From Sindora glabra (Eukaryota; Streptophyta; Magnoliopsida; Fabales; Fabaceae): a stretch of 64,000 nucleotides of DNA. The position numbers and the translations under genes were made by a program. The stretch covers positions 19,184,691 through 19,248,690 of the forward strand of contig CM035234.1 of assembly GCA_020226215.1 (NCBI GenBank), given 5' to 3'. The notes below the pieces were generated by a model that was not told the DNA's origin, did no database searches, and saw nothing but the letters and a program-made list of their open reading frames with translations. Below, piece after piece: positions 14,410 through 23,400 of this stretch; positions within the stretch are counted from its first letter, which is position 1, and each line of letters begins with the position of its first letter.

Positions 14410-17400
14410 GTGTGTGTGTGTTTGATTGATTATATAACTTTAGTCCTCTGTTTTCTTGATTCATGTTACATCACCCTTGGCTAATATTTGAAAGACGAGC
14501 AATTTCGTCCTATTTTTTCTAAAAAAATTGTAAAAAGTATTCTCGTATGATTATATTTTATAGAAGTTCATTTCATTTGCATTGAATTGGAATCTACATT
14601 GTTTGTAAGTTAGTCTTGTGAGAATAAACTTGGAACTAATTTCCTATGTTGGTCAAGTTGGGGTGTGACAAGCCTCTAGCTAGTTTCTCAACACATAAAA
14701 ATTTCAAAAAAAAAGAATCTCAATTGCAACTAGTAACATAAAAAATTCTTTTACTATTATGAGCATCTTGATCATGATATTTTTCAAGAAATGAAAAAAA
14801 AAAAGCAGCCCCAAAACATGCAGGGATATATCATATCACTACTTATTTAAGAAAAAAATTCCCTCAATAAGGCACTTTTCCTTGAGAACTACTTTCCCGT
14901 CGTTGCTGATGCAATTGTATATGACAATGAAAAGGCTCTTAGAAGTTTAAATAGCAAGGTATATAAGCGAAAATTAAGTTTTACATGTACCTTCTCAGGT
15001 AAAAAGGTTGGCCGATCATCTTGATTTTTGGTTTTCGTTGGGATTGGGATTACATCCAACTTGGCACAAAATTCCGCCACCAACTTCTCCAATGATGGCC
15101 ACTCCAAAGTATGTCTAGCTCCCTGATATATACTTTCGAGTTTTGGTAGAGATCTAAGTTGCAAGAACGTTAATCGAGGAAATCCAAAGGAAATATTGCT
15201 TGTTTCTGGTCCTTTGCCCCAGGCAATTAATTCATGCAACTCGGGACAGTTAGTTATACTAAGGCGATCCAGATTTTCAAGATCTTTGGCAAAAGAAAGT
15301 GGAAACAGATATTCTAGGTTTTCACAGATGCCAACCTTTATTCTTTGCATATTTTTGAAGCTAAGAATTCCTTTAGGATCTCGGTTCCATAAATGCTTCA
15401 GATTTGGGAGATACCGTATTTCAACAAACTTCAATTTTGTTTCATGCCCTGCTTCATTGTTCTGTGGAGAATCTTTGAGGTCAAATATCTCTATTACTGA
15501 ACTGCAATTATAAATCTCCAATTTTTCAAGATGAGGATAAAGTCCCACCATGTGATGAGGAAAAACCACGACAAGTTTTTCGCACTTATCAATATTCAGA
15601 GAACTTAGAGTGGGAAAGGGATCTACCCTTACATCTTCAGAGTGCCATATTTCACTCAAACTCATCATGCGTTCGAGATTGACTTCCTCCAACTTAGGAA
15701 AAATGCAAATCTGCTTCGATGCAAGAAAGGTACGATAAGGAGTGCAGTAATGAAATCAACAATCAATACAGTAGCAAAGTTCATCAGGACAAAGAAGGAA
15801 GCGTTACTTTAAGGGGAGAAATGTAACGTGAATAATCAAATATAATATTTATGCATCAAAGTATACCTTTTCTTTTGTTGAACTTATTTCTTCCTGCTTA
15901 ATTATCTTATCCATATTATCACATCTGCTTGCAGAAATGGTTTTGAGATTTTCCAAATTCTTAGCCTCTGACAATGAAACTAAACATGTCAGGCCACGGC
16001 AACCATCCACATTTAATTTTACCAAGTTTTTTAAACAGGAACTTGGCGGAATCTGGTCACTCCATATCTTTTGGATTTGCTCATTGATTGAGGACAATTC
16101 CAAAGTCTCCAACTTGGGAATTTCAACCTGCACGAACATACGCTATTACTTCTAAGAGCTACAAATATTTAATCGTCAAGAAAATATTTTGTCGTAAAAA
16201 TAAAGTTTTGAAGCAACGTGGCATGCAAAAGGTAAACTTGAAAATAGAAAAATAATAATAAAAAGCATCCATACTCCATAGTATTAGATATAATTTTACA
16301 TAAAAATTGTGTGAAAAAATAATTTGAACTTACTTGTACGTTGAAGACCACAGAAGGGGAAGTATTGACACCATTGGCGTAAAAACCAGTAAAGGATGGC
16401 AAATGTTGCAGTGTCAAAGAACGTAATTGAGGAAATTCAATCTTCCAATCAATTTCTCCATCTATATCAACAACATTCTTCAAAGAATAACAATTAGAAA
16501 CTTCAAGTGTTTCAAGCTTTCTCAGGAGTCTAACCATGGAAATGAGGAAGATGTTCTCCAATTGTGTACAATCCTTGATCTTGATGGAATTCAATTCACC
16601 AAAGGAGGATCCTGCAAGATTAATGCGGCATATTGTCTTCAAGTTCTCCAAGTTATACAAACACAATGATTCCAAATTGGGAAAAGGATCCTGAGCATAG
16701 GACATCTTTGAGTCAATGATGCACTCAATGTCCTTGATATTTTGAATGCAAAATTGTTTCAAACATTGAAACCCTTCTAAATTTAACTCATAAAATACAT
16801 TAACAATGCCGTGCAATTCTCCTAAGAACAATTTCTCTACCCTTCTCAACAACATTTTAATCCCCTTATGGGTATGAATATCCATGTCTTCCTTTAGCTG
16901 CAATACCAAAGCTCTTGACGTTTCATACTTTTTGGGCATCATGAAATCTTCCATTGAAAGTTGATTTTGATCTCCAATCACAATCTTGTAGCTATCCAAC
17001 ACGTCCAAGAACAAGTTCGTTGGGAAAACTGCAGCATCCAGAATGCATATATCTAGATTTGTCAATTGATGCAAATGGCTCAGCTCAGCAAGCGTAGCAT
17101 TTTGAATTTCCGAATTCGGCTGTCCCTCAGACCCCCATTTGATTGGGCTATCTCTCATATAAAGCTCTTCCAAGCTATCCAAGCATGACAACACATTAGG
17201 TGGGATAACTCGAAGTTGAGAGCAATTGCTGATATCAAACCATTGTAAGTTACTTAGTTTCCCTAACTCCCTTGGCAGATATTCAATATAAGATCCAGAA
17301 AAGCTAAGAATTCTTAATTTCTTTAGCTCCCCTATAATGGATAGGTTGTCAGTGCCACTTAACAGGCATCGCTCTAAACAAAGCATTCTGAGGTCGTTTC

Positions 17401-19183
17401 TAATACTTTCATTTGAAAATGGTAAATGTGGAATAGGAATGTCAGTTAATATCAAGACTTTCAATCTTGTCACCCCCTTAAAGTTGTTTGGTATCTTAAC
17501 AAAAGGATCCCCGCTATTGATATGGAGGAATTCAAGCTTTGCAAAAGTTGTATCTTCAGGAAGATTATCACTGATGTGACAATTGCATAGAGAAATGGAA
17601 GAAAATTTATCGAGTTCATCCTTACCTGGCCATTCATCTAGTTTTTCATCTCTCAGAGTTAAAACATGGTGCTCTTTTGCTGATATTGACAATGCAGCAT
17701 CATGGATCATATCATGCATGTTGAAATGATCACTAGAAGTACTATCCATCAACAAACCCAAGTCTTTGAGCTTTTTAATTAATGAAACTGTTCGATCTTG
17801 AGCTTCTTTGATTGTGTGGACTCCTCGTATTGCACTTAGGCCATACATGTATTTCATTAAGTCCACAGTTAATGGATCGTTACCCATTTGAGCACAAAGT
17901 AAGAAAGCAGACTTCAGCTCCTCATTTTCTAAAGCATTAAAACTCAACCTTGTAGAAAACTCAAGAGAATCATCCATTCCTGTAAATCCTTTCCTTTCGA
18001 GTTCTTGAACTGCATTCTCCCACTCATGCTGACTTTTACCATTTAGCATCTTTCCAAGTGTAATGATGGCTATGGGTAATCCCCCACACTTGTTTAATAT
18101 CTTAGCCGCTAATGATTTAAAGTCAAAACTTATGTCAAGTGCTATAGCCACCTTTTTAAACAATGTTTCCGCTTCCATTTCTTTCAAGATTCCGATAGGT
18201 AAATTTGAGTTTTTATCCACACCCATCTTATTAGTTAATACATCTCTGAATCGTGAAGTCAACAAAATTTTGATCATTCTCTGGTTAGTCAGTGATCTCT
18301 CTTTTTCTTCCATCATATTGTCATCCAATTTAGGCCTGCCTTCAACTTTCGGAGTCGGCTTGTGGCCGAAACCACCATCAGCAATTGGAATCCCTAACCC
18401 ATTCAAGTCTAATTCAACCCAAAGGTCATCTAGGATTATAATGATATCATCTTTTTCTTTATTTAGTCTCTGTCGTATCCACTCTGCTCTTCCAATTTCG
18501 CTTTCTTCATGCAATCTCAAATTCAAAGCATCAACAATAGCTCCTTGAATTTTCTTTTGATCAGGATTTCTTGTCACACTTGCAAAAATCACTTTAAACT
18601 TACCCTCAAATTCGCGAGCTATATTTTTAACTAAAGTGGTTTTACCCACACCACTTGGTCCATAGACTCCGATCATTCTAACATTGGGATCTTCCAGCTT
18701 CTCCTTCAATTTGTTGATGGTTTCCTTTCTTGAGCCAAAGCTTTCATAATCAGTAGTAGACAACGCAACTTCCATCGATATTGCTTCCTGCATACTAGCA
18801 TTAGCCGTGTTTGGTTTCTCTTGCAATACTTCATCAATTTCTTTTGCCATCTCAAATGCCTTTTTGCCAAGAGTATACCTTGACCACGGGTTAGGAAACA
18901 AACCATTGTAACAGCTCGTATTCACCTGGCCTTCATTGCACTCCTCAAAATTTTTAATTTTGTCGTTCGCATCCGACAACCAATTTTTAACCCTATCCAC
19001 AACTTTTCTCCCCTGTTGTTCTTCATCTTTAACCCAATTTTCCACCCAGTCTCTATCATCGAAGAGTAGATTAATCTTATTATTCAGTTTCTTAACGTGG
19101 CTCTTGTAAGAAAATACATAAGTTACTTCTTCTTTTAGCGGCTTGATCACAGCATCGCAGACTATGTTATAAATGCTATCCAT
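3780..19183 (-). CDS. Giant CC-NBS-LRR (CNL) disease resistance protein, RPS2/At4g27190-like, 9 coding exons
   Basis: Predicted intracellular immune receptor; members of this class recognise pathogen effectors and trigger effector-triggered immunity. Model on the minus strand: join of 19183-16334, 16127-15867, 15710-14991, 12374-11547, 10907-10155, 8040-7210, 5773-5039, 4726-3866 and 3797-3780. All junctions are GT-AG and phase 0, with no stop or frameshift, giving about 2,618 residues. Order: coiled coil (about 1-140, with the VKNWL motif typical of this clade), NB-ARC (about 150-490; P-loop GPSGVGKTT 175-183, kinase-2 IIIILDDLW 247-255, RNBS-B KILLTSR 305-311, GGLPIAI 367-373, RNBS-D-like LKSAFLLCAQMG 423-434, MHD 489-491), then LRRs to the end. 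The Trp closing kinase-2 fits a non-TIR NLR. Many relatives are about 900-1,500 residues, so this is unusually long because of three tandem LRR exon pairs. Exons 1-2 and each LRR block are firm; that all belong to one transcript is inferred from conserved frame and splice phase. It could instead be annotated as a shorter NLR plus separate LRR genes. Confidence 0.88.
3866..4726 (-). CDS. NLR exon 8: LRR unit type B, copy 3
   Basis: A 287-codon exon starting GTT TCT CCC AAA after acceptor TACTTAATAG. It is a close relative of exon 6 (CFHNV, KVPNVE, VACSDFKEIF, FSNLKELSVAICHKLGYLFT, STAKSLVQLRKMSIEKC, STLRFPCLQEV, DLNSTVKKLFKAK). The homologous position in exon 6 is a splice donor; here AAA|GTAAGT is also a strong donor (intron from 3865). 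If not spliced, the frame stops four codons later at TGA 3854-3856 (KVSR then stop). Confidence 0.86.
5039..5773 (-). CDS. NLR exon 7: LRR unit type A, copy 3
   Basis: A 245-codon exon starting TTT GCA TAT ATG after acceptor ACAGCTTCAG and ending at donor AAG|GTAAAA. It has the type-A signature 'YPELHELWLGETPLPDNCFS', 'KLTTLVVENCEFLSDVIPSN', 'CFEKLKELRVRNCSSVKVIF', 'LEFVWNKNPKRIMSFEKLQ', 'LQYLFPAASMAKHLLKLK', 'LNHLPELNCFYSGRLNLKCP'. Intron 7 to exon 8 is only 312 bp (4727-5038). Confidence 0.87.
5774..7209 (-). other. NLR intron 6
   Basis: A 1,436-bp intron, AT-rich, with a long T run at 5854-5864. No coding similarity or clear transposon end was seen. Confidence 0.75.
7210..8040 (-). CDS. 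NLR exon 6: LRR unit type B, copy 2
   Basis: A 277-codon exon with acceptor TTTGCTTCCCAG and donor AAG|GTAAGA. The product (from VLPLLRKVTLDEKHIN) shares long stretches with exon 8: 'CFHNV', 'KVPNLE', 'VACSGFKQIF', 'FSNLKELNIYECDGMVYLFT', 'STARSLVQLDKI', 'STLKFPCLEDL', 'DLNATVHKLFNEK'. Intron 6 (5774-7209) and intron 5 (8041-10154) flank it, both phase 0. Confidence 0.88.
8041..10154 (-). other. NLR intron 5
   Basis: A 2,114-bp phase-0 intron between the type-B exon 6 and type-A exon 5. It is AT-rich, with a short GA tract near 9508-9520. No ORF of note; I recognise no element in it, although its length suggests old insertions. Confidence 0.75.
10155..10907 (-). CDS. NLR exon 5: LRR unit type A, copy 2
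   Basis: A 251-codon exon with acceptor TGCATATACAG and donor GAG|GTACCA. It closely parallels exon 7: 'YPELERVW', 'CFCKLTTLLVTDCDFLSSVIP', 'LLPYFNNLQSLEVSNCNLVEVIFDMN', 'LPNLKHVWNKDQGLISFRFLQ', 'LKTLFPKSVAKNLLKLEQL', 'GFPCLGKLELSALPELKCFY'. The similarity to exon 7 is much higher than to exon 3, suggesting the 5+6 and 7+8 pairs arose by the more recent duplication. Confidence 0.87.
10908..11546 (-). other. NLR intron 4
   Basis: A 639-bp AT-rich phase-0 intron linking exon 4 to exon 5. It includes a short AT dinucleotide run near 10942-10955. No other feature seen. Confidence 0.75.
11547..12374 (-). CDS. NLR exon 4: LRR unit type B, copy 1
   Basis: A 276-codon exon beginning GTG ATC TCC AAC after acceptor TTGATTTTAAG, ending at ATG|GTACGC. 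It encodes a type-B unit: N-terminal amphipathic segment, 'ILHRIPNLERLSL', 'FTHLKSLEVSYCRGLLNLM', 'SSVAKSLVKLTTMKVTEC', 'MKEIVAKE', 'FPVLEKLIVRGCPKMKKFS', and a C-terminal DLNATFGK segment. Exons 6 and 8 share this order. The acceptor has AAG rather than CAG/TAG, so an alternative site nearby is possible, but the frame and the match to exons 6 and 8 support this one. Confidence 0.85.
12530..12795. mobile_element. Truncated hAT-type MITE end
   Basis: Ends in GAATTGCCACCCTTA, the reverse complement of the terminus TAAGGGTGG seen in the complete copy at 56559-56936. The interior shares 'aattaaatttaataaataaa' style words with that copy. No matching left terminus or target duplication was found, so it appears truncated. 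Confidence 0.5.
12890..14670. mobile_element. Probable solo or truncated LTR in intron 3
   Basis: Composition changes abruptly near 12890: 12900-13260 is far richer in G+C than its surroundings and open in both strands. The block ends in GGGGTGTGACA at 14660-14670, a terminus common in plant Ty3/Gypsy LTRs. The CT-rich then GC-rich layout also resembles long Gypsy LTRs. I found no matching 5' terminus or 5-bp target duplication. An alternative is a captured gene 5' end. Confidence 0.35.
14343..14421. repeat. Compound microsatellite (TA)n(GT)n
   Basis: About 63 bases of TA repeats (14343-14405) followed by GT repeats (14407-14421), within intron 3 of the NLR. Confidence 0.95.
14991..15710 (-). 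CDS. NLR exon 3: LRR unit type A, copy 1
   Basis: A 240-codon exon. Acceptor CATCGAAGCAG precedes ATT TGC ATT TTT CCT AAG, and donor is AAG|GTACAT. It is the most diverged type-A unit: it shares the order 'W-x-G/E... FPTLSSLNIDKC... LYPHLEKLEIYNCSSV... LPNLKHLWNRDPKGILSF... LEYLFPLSFAKDLENLDRL... FPRLTFLQLRSLPKL' with exons 5 and 7. The unit ends in a charged linker (TKTKNQDDRPTFLPEK) at the splice site. Confidence 0.85.
15867..16127 (-). CDS. NLR exon 2: short LRR exon
   Basis: An 87-codon exon. It has acceptor TTCGTGCAG before GTT GAA ATT CCC and donor AAG|GTATAC. The product (starting VEIPKLETLELSSI) holds LRR segments typical of this family, such as LKNLVKLNVDGCRGLTCLVS followed by a short Glu/Lys-rich linker. 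Intron 1 (16128-16333, 206 bp) and intron 2 (15711-15866, 156 bp) are both phase 0. Confidence 0.85.
16334..19183 (-). CDS. NLR exon 1: coiled coil, NB-ARC and first LRRs
   Basis: The exon encodes 950 residues and ends at the perfect donor CAA|GTAAGT (intron begins at 16333). The ATG at 19183-19181 is the first in frame and starts a typical CNL N-terminus. All nucleotide-binding motifs needed for an active switch (P-loop Lys181, kinase-2 acidic pair Asp252-Asp253, MHD 489-491) are intact. A stretch of about 30 extra residues (roughly 270-300, charged, rich in Lys, Glu and Pro) lies between kinase-2 and RNBS-B. LRRs start near residue 530 and run to the exon end (FPNLESL and FPQLRSL type repeats). 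The open frame continues about 54 codons past the donor into a hydrophobic tail; this is most likely intron read-through and would give a 1,004-residue protein if retained. Confidence 0.93.
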
Positions 19184-19234
19184 GCTTCCTCTTTGATATG
19201 TATTTCCTTGGCAATGGTCACATCTTGTTTCTAT

Positions 19235-19477
19235 CTAGAATGGCAAAAAGAAAAATTAAAGAAAAGTGTGAACATCATTGAAAAATACACAAGGGCATTG
19301 AAAACAAATTAATTTAAGATCAAATAAATAAAAAAAATGGCAGTCTCTTTAAAAACAGTGAATGAATTGGAAGTTTGAAACTAATTAATTAAGCTTCGCT
19401 TTCCCTGTTGTTTTAAGATTTAAGGAAAAGAAAATCACAAAAGGAGATTCAGAATTTAGACTAAGACTGACACTTAC
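19235..19477 (-). other. 5'UTR intron of the NLR
   Basis: Read on the minus strand, donor GGAT|GTAAGTG lies at 19478/19477, and a long pyrimidine tract with acceptor GCCATTCTAG ends at 19235. The leader then continues at 19234 for about 50 bases to the ATG. The stretch is AT-rich like other plant introns. The leader exon would lie upstream, from 19478 to perhaps 19600. The donor is conserved in the duplicated copy at 23909. Confidence 0.6.
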
Positions 19478-20580
19478 ATCCTTGAATCCATATGGGTTTG
19501 CAATTTCATCCTCTGAATCATGCGGTGCAATTAGCAATCCTACTAATTTAGACCACTCAAGCAAAGAATGTCCCTTAGTAACTAGTAATTAGTGTCACTG
19601 CCACACCAAAAAGTTCTTTGTATGTTTCAATTATAATACATACCTTTATTTTCATGACTTATTTGGCATGGCAATGAAATAATTAATTATAATGTAATCA
19701 ATTATTATTAATTTAATTTTAAGATAACTACTTTATAAATCTACTGTATCTTTAGTAACACCATTTGATAATTAATTTGTAATGCACAAACCTCTTTTGA
19801 ACAATGTCCATAAAAGGGTTATAAAAATTGTACTTATCGTAATACATAAAATTTATATTTATAAGATTTTTAAAATTAAATCTTCAGAAAATTTTAGCAA
19901 ATAATTTTATTTGAGAACTTATAATTTCAAAATATCTATTTCTAGTTGTTTTGTTTATTAAATTATTTTTTTATTATTATTGGATGTAAATAAATTAACT
20001 ATTATTGTTTAAATATTTAAATGTGTCATTCAACTATTAAATAATTATTTAACTTACTTACAATAAAATGTAAATTTTAAGTTTTTATAAAATGTTCTTA
20101 AAGTTTTGTTAATTTCTAAGTTTAATAACAATATATTCAAGATAATCCTTTTAATACTATAGTTATAGTTATTTAATGTGTTTTAAACAAAGTACAACTT
20201 TTCCAACAACAATTTTTAATAATAACAAACTATTTATTATTTTTGAAGTGTCATTTATTATCACTATTAAGTAAATGATTAGTTTATATTATGATGGAAA
20301 CTTAACCGCCACTTTAGATATTTCTCTTTCACTTACCTCGCTAGTAGATAAGAATGTAGAAGAGAATAATGGGCTTACATAGGCCAAGCTCACATAAGCT
20401 CGAGCCATACAGGCCAATTCACAAAGCCTACATTTTATATGTTATAAAACAAAGAAGCTCATCTAACCTTATGGTTTGTTTGCATGTACCTGTGGACTGG
20501 ACCACATTGTTATGTTTTTTTTCTTCAAATTTTTGTTTAATTTATTTTTCTTATTTTTTTTAATTACATTGGATTGCTAG
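19469..20580. repeat. Dispersed direct repeat R1, copy 1 (NLR promoter)
   Basis: Starts at ACACTTACATCCTTGAAT and shares with copy 2 the words GCAATTAGCAATCCTACTAA, ACACCATTTGATAATTAATT, TTGTAATGCAC and AATGTCCATAAAAG. It shares its distal third with copy 3, including the GGCC-word segment and the run CATTGGATTGCTAG (CACTGGATTAGGCTAAG in copy 3). Order and orientation are the same in the copies. Confidence 0.75.
19478..20580 (-). promoter_or_regulatory. NLR leader exon and promoter region (copy 1 of a triplicated block)
   Basis: This region directly precedes the NLR leader donor and so should contain the transcription start and proximal promoter. The first 120 bases are less AT-rich and resemble a leader exon. 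Farther out the sequence is AT-rich, ending in a segment with repeated GGCC-containing words around 20369-20420 (a dispersed repeat). No single TATA box stands out. Most of the block is repeated at about 23909-24640 and 25395-26340. Confidence 0.45.
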
Positions 20581-21169
20581 TGTGTAAATTTTAATTTCAA
20601 TTCAAAATTGAACCATCGAACTTTAAATGAATGGTTACCTAAAGTGACTGATAACCGACCATTTCTACCAATAGAACCATTTTTAACTAAGTTGGGTTAG
20701 TTAATTAAATATAGGTTGCAATGGTTTAAAATGATTTGCTAATCTTAGTTTTTTTCTATGCTACACAAAACTTCATATAAAATTTCTCTATCTCTCCCCA
20801 TTTAAAGAAAGTTCACAATAAGAAATAGCCCAAAAAGGAAATGCAAGGGAAGCAGAGATTTATATGGGTAAAGATACTAAGGGAGAAACTAGTACTCCTC
20901 TCACATATCTACAACATGAGAAATCTAAAAATGGCTTTTATTTTCCAAAACCCACGGAAATTTTTCACTTTCAACTGGTAATGGGCAAAAGTATGAACAA
21001 CTAACACTAACTCTAAGCTTAGTGCTCTTGTTGTCAAACAAAATGGACACAGTAGTGCTATGGTGATTTGGTGGAAAAGGAAGTGTGTTTCAATGACTAA
21101 GATTGATAATGGTGGAGTAAATTTGTTTGGAATTTTTAGGGTAAACTAGGGTTTTAAAGGGAAAATATT

Positions 21170-21220
21170 TGTGAGAGAGAGGGAAAGAAAGAGGATATAT
21201 ATATGTGTGTGTGTGTGTGA
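21170..21220. repeat. Short GA and TG repeats
   Basis: A GAGAGAGGGA-rich patch is followed by a short AT and TG dinucleotide run. The minus-strand open frame through it (THTHTYIY stretch) is a by-product of the repeat. Confidence 0.7.
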
Positions 21221-21389
21221 AAGGCAGAGAAAGTGAGAGAAAATTAGAAACCCAATGGTTTGAATAGAAGAAGGCAAGAACTAAAAGGAATGCTAACAAA
21301 ATGCATTGTATGTTTAGCAGGCAGTAATTATTCATCCAAATTCAATCGATTTTGATTTATTATATGTTGCAAATTGCATTTCCATAGCA

Positions 21390-21590
21390 AACCATTAGAA
21401 ATTGAAAATCATTAAAAAAAATTTCAAACCTAACCATTTCCATATTTAACCAATTGAAACTAACCAAATGTAAAAGGGTTCTACCAATTTAGGTCATTTT
21501 AAAAGTTTATGCACACCCCTAAACTTGGTTGTAGAAGCTTTTAGCTATAATGGGAAATGTTGTGTTCTTGTTTCTAGTAAAAAATTTCTC
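21390..21590. repeat. Dispersed direct repeat R2, copy 1
   Basis: Shares 'attgaaaatcat', 'ttcaaacctaa' and 'tttatgcacaccc' words in the same order and orientation with 32680-32870. It may be part of the Gypsy remnant that follows or of its terminal repeat. Confidence 0.55.
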
Positions 21591-21899
21591 AATCAAAATT
21601 CAACTTATTTGTAAGCAATGGATCTAGACCAATTTGCTAGCAAAGTTCTAAACTAAAAATTGTTGATACAAAGGAAACAATCAATAATCACAATTTGGAA
21701 TGAAAATAGATGTATTAAACTATATGGTGAAATGTCTCACTTGTTAGCAAGTGAAAGTAGAACATTAATGCTCAACCAAATACACCTTTTACTTCTAATG
21801 CTAGAATGATAAATGGATGAGCATCACAATAGACTTCTTGATCTAGTTGTCCAAAACGCAAAATGGATACAATTTTATTTGGGTCATTAGGGATAGAAT

Positions 21900-22630
21900 G
21901 CCAAAGTCAATATATTTTCTTCCTGTTAGGACTTCTTTCACCATAACTTAATATGCTCAGTTGTACCTTGACAAGATTATGCCATTGCATATGGCCCTAG
22001 CCATTATTGTGTTAAATCATGGTATTTAATTCACATTTAACTTTTGGCAGGTGTTTCAACAAGTATTATGAACTCAATTGGAATTTAGCACCACTTTTCA
22101 CCTACAAACCGATAGGTAATCTAAAAAGGCTATCTCGATATTGAAAGATATACTTAGAGCTTGTGCGTTGGAATTTGAAGAAGTTAGGGAAAATATCTAT
22201 CATTGATAAGGTTTGCTTACAACAATAGCTACTAATCTAGTATTCAAATGACATCTTATAACTTTATGGTAAAAAATTATTGATCTCTAGTGGGATGGTT
22301 TGAATCAAAAGAAGCGAAATTCTTGGGATTGAACTTAATGACTAATGCCTTGGGAAAATTTCAAATCATTTGAGACTAGTTGAAAACATTTCAAGACTAA
22401 CAAAAGTGATATGTGAAAAAGAGAAAGAGATAATTAGAGCTTCAAATGGAAAACCTGACCTGGTCTTCCTAAAAGTCTTGTCTATGAAAGGTGTGATAAG
22501 ATTTAGGAAGAAAGATAAGCTAACACCTTGTTTCATTAGGCATTTCCCACTTCTAAACCATATTGGAACCACAGCATATCACTTGGAATTACTAGATAGC
22601 CTATTTTATACTTTTAGACTTATTGCTTAG
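21900..22630 (+). pseudogene. Ty3/Gypsy retrotransposon pol remnant (integrase region)
   Basis: With stops, the plus strand reads like the Gypsy integrase core and C-terminus: 'LYLDKIMPLHMALAIIVLN', then 'FWQVFQQVL..TQLEFSTTFHLQTD' (the family's LNFSTAFHPQTDGQSE motif), then 'LRACALEFEE'. The final open stretch (22370-22630) has 'VFLKVLSMKGVIRF' and 'KLTPCFIRHFPLLNHIGTTA', matching the conserved 'KVSPMKGVxRFGKKGKLSPRYIGPF' region after the integrase core. It is clearly non-functional: stops interrupt the core, and no protease or reverse transcriptase was found beside it. Confidence 0.75.
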
Positions 22631-23178
22631 ATTCTATACTTTTTGTTATTACTTTTACCTTTCATTGTTATTTTGATAAACTTGCATGAATCTTTTATGA
22701 ATTTTTATGGCTTATTGGTACTTTTGAACCATTTGAAGTTTCATGGTTTATATGAATCATATGCTTGTTTCTTACCCTATGCATTATTGATTTATCTTTT
22801 GTCCCTTTTTGCTTCCCATAAAAATGAGAGAAATGGTTGGTGATTGATTTGAGATTCATTTTTTTAGTACTTAACATTATTCAAATCTACAAAAAGACCC
22901 TTCCTTATTCGTTTGAAATTGGCTTAACCAGTAAGAGTTTGCCATCATAAAAAGGGGGAAAGCTATTAACCTCAAAAGGTTAATATTTATTTATTGATGA
23001 TTGCATACTGAGAATATGTTATTTTATAGTATGATAATGATCAATGCTTGCTAGGATGCACATGAATATTAGAAGACTTTAATTTTTAGATTCTTAGGAT
23101 TAGTAAAATTATATAAATAAAGGCTAAAAAATTTGAAGCTTGTACTTGATTTAAGTTGCACTTAATGTTTTGAAATCT

Positions 23179-23400
23179 CACTACTACAAATTTGTCCTTT
23201 AATATTATTATATTAACATCAATTAAAGAGAAAAATCAATATATATAGTGACAAGATGGCATTTTTATAAATAAGTGTAATTTATAATGCCAATTTAAAT
23301 AAAAAAACTGACATTGCAAAGTAGAATTATCTATTACAAGGTGTGTAGTTGGGGAAAAAAACTTTCAATGACACATGAAAAATGAAAGCAAACCATTTGG
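23179..23400. mobile_element. Possible CACTA transposon end
   Basis: CACTACTACAAA at 23179-23190 matches the usual CACTA-superfamily terminus, and the following 150 bases contain short recurring words (tagtgacaa, aatgccaat, tgacattgc) as in subterminal repeats. No opposite end was found. Confidence 0.35.

Larger units (their letters stand above)
12375..14990 (-). other. NLR intron 3 with nested insertions
   Basis: A 2,616-bp intron, the largest of the gene. It carries one end of a hAT-type MITE (to about 12795), a GC-rich LTR-like segment (about 12890-14670) and a long (TA)n tract. These explain its size; the splice sites at both ends are intact, so the gene can still be spliced. Confidence 0.7.

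Noticed and set aside
16169..16333. Continuation of exon 1 frame for about 54 codons giving a 1,004-residue protein with hydrophobic tail
   Set aside because: A perfect GTAAGT donor precedes it and exon 2 continues LRR homology in frame; the tail is low-complexity Phe/Leu-rich and looks intronic.
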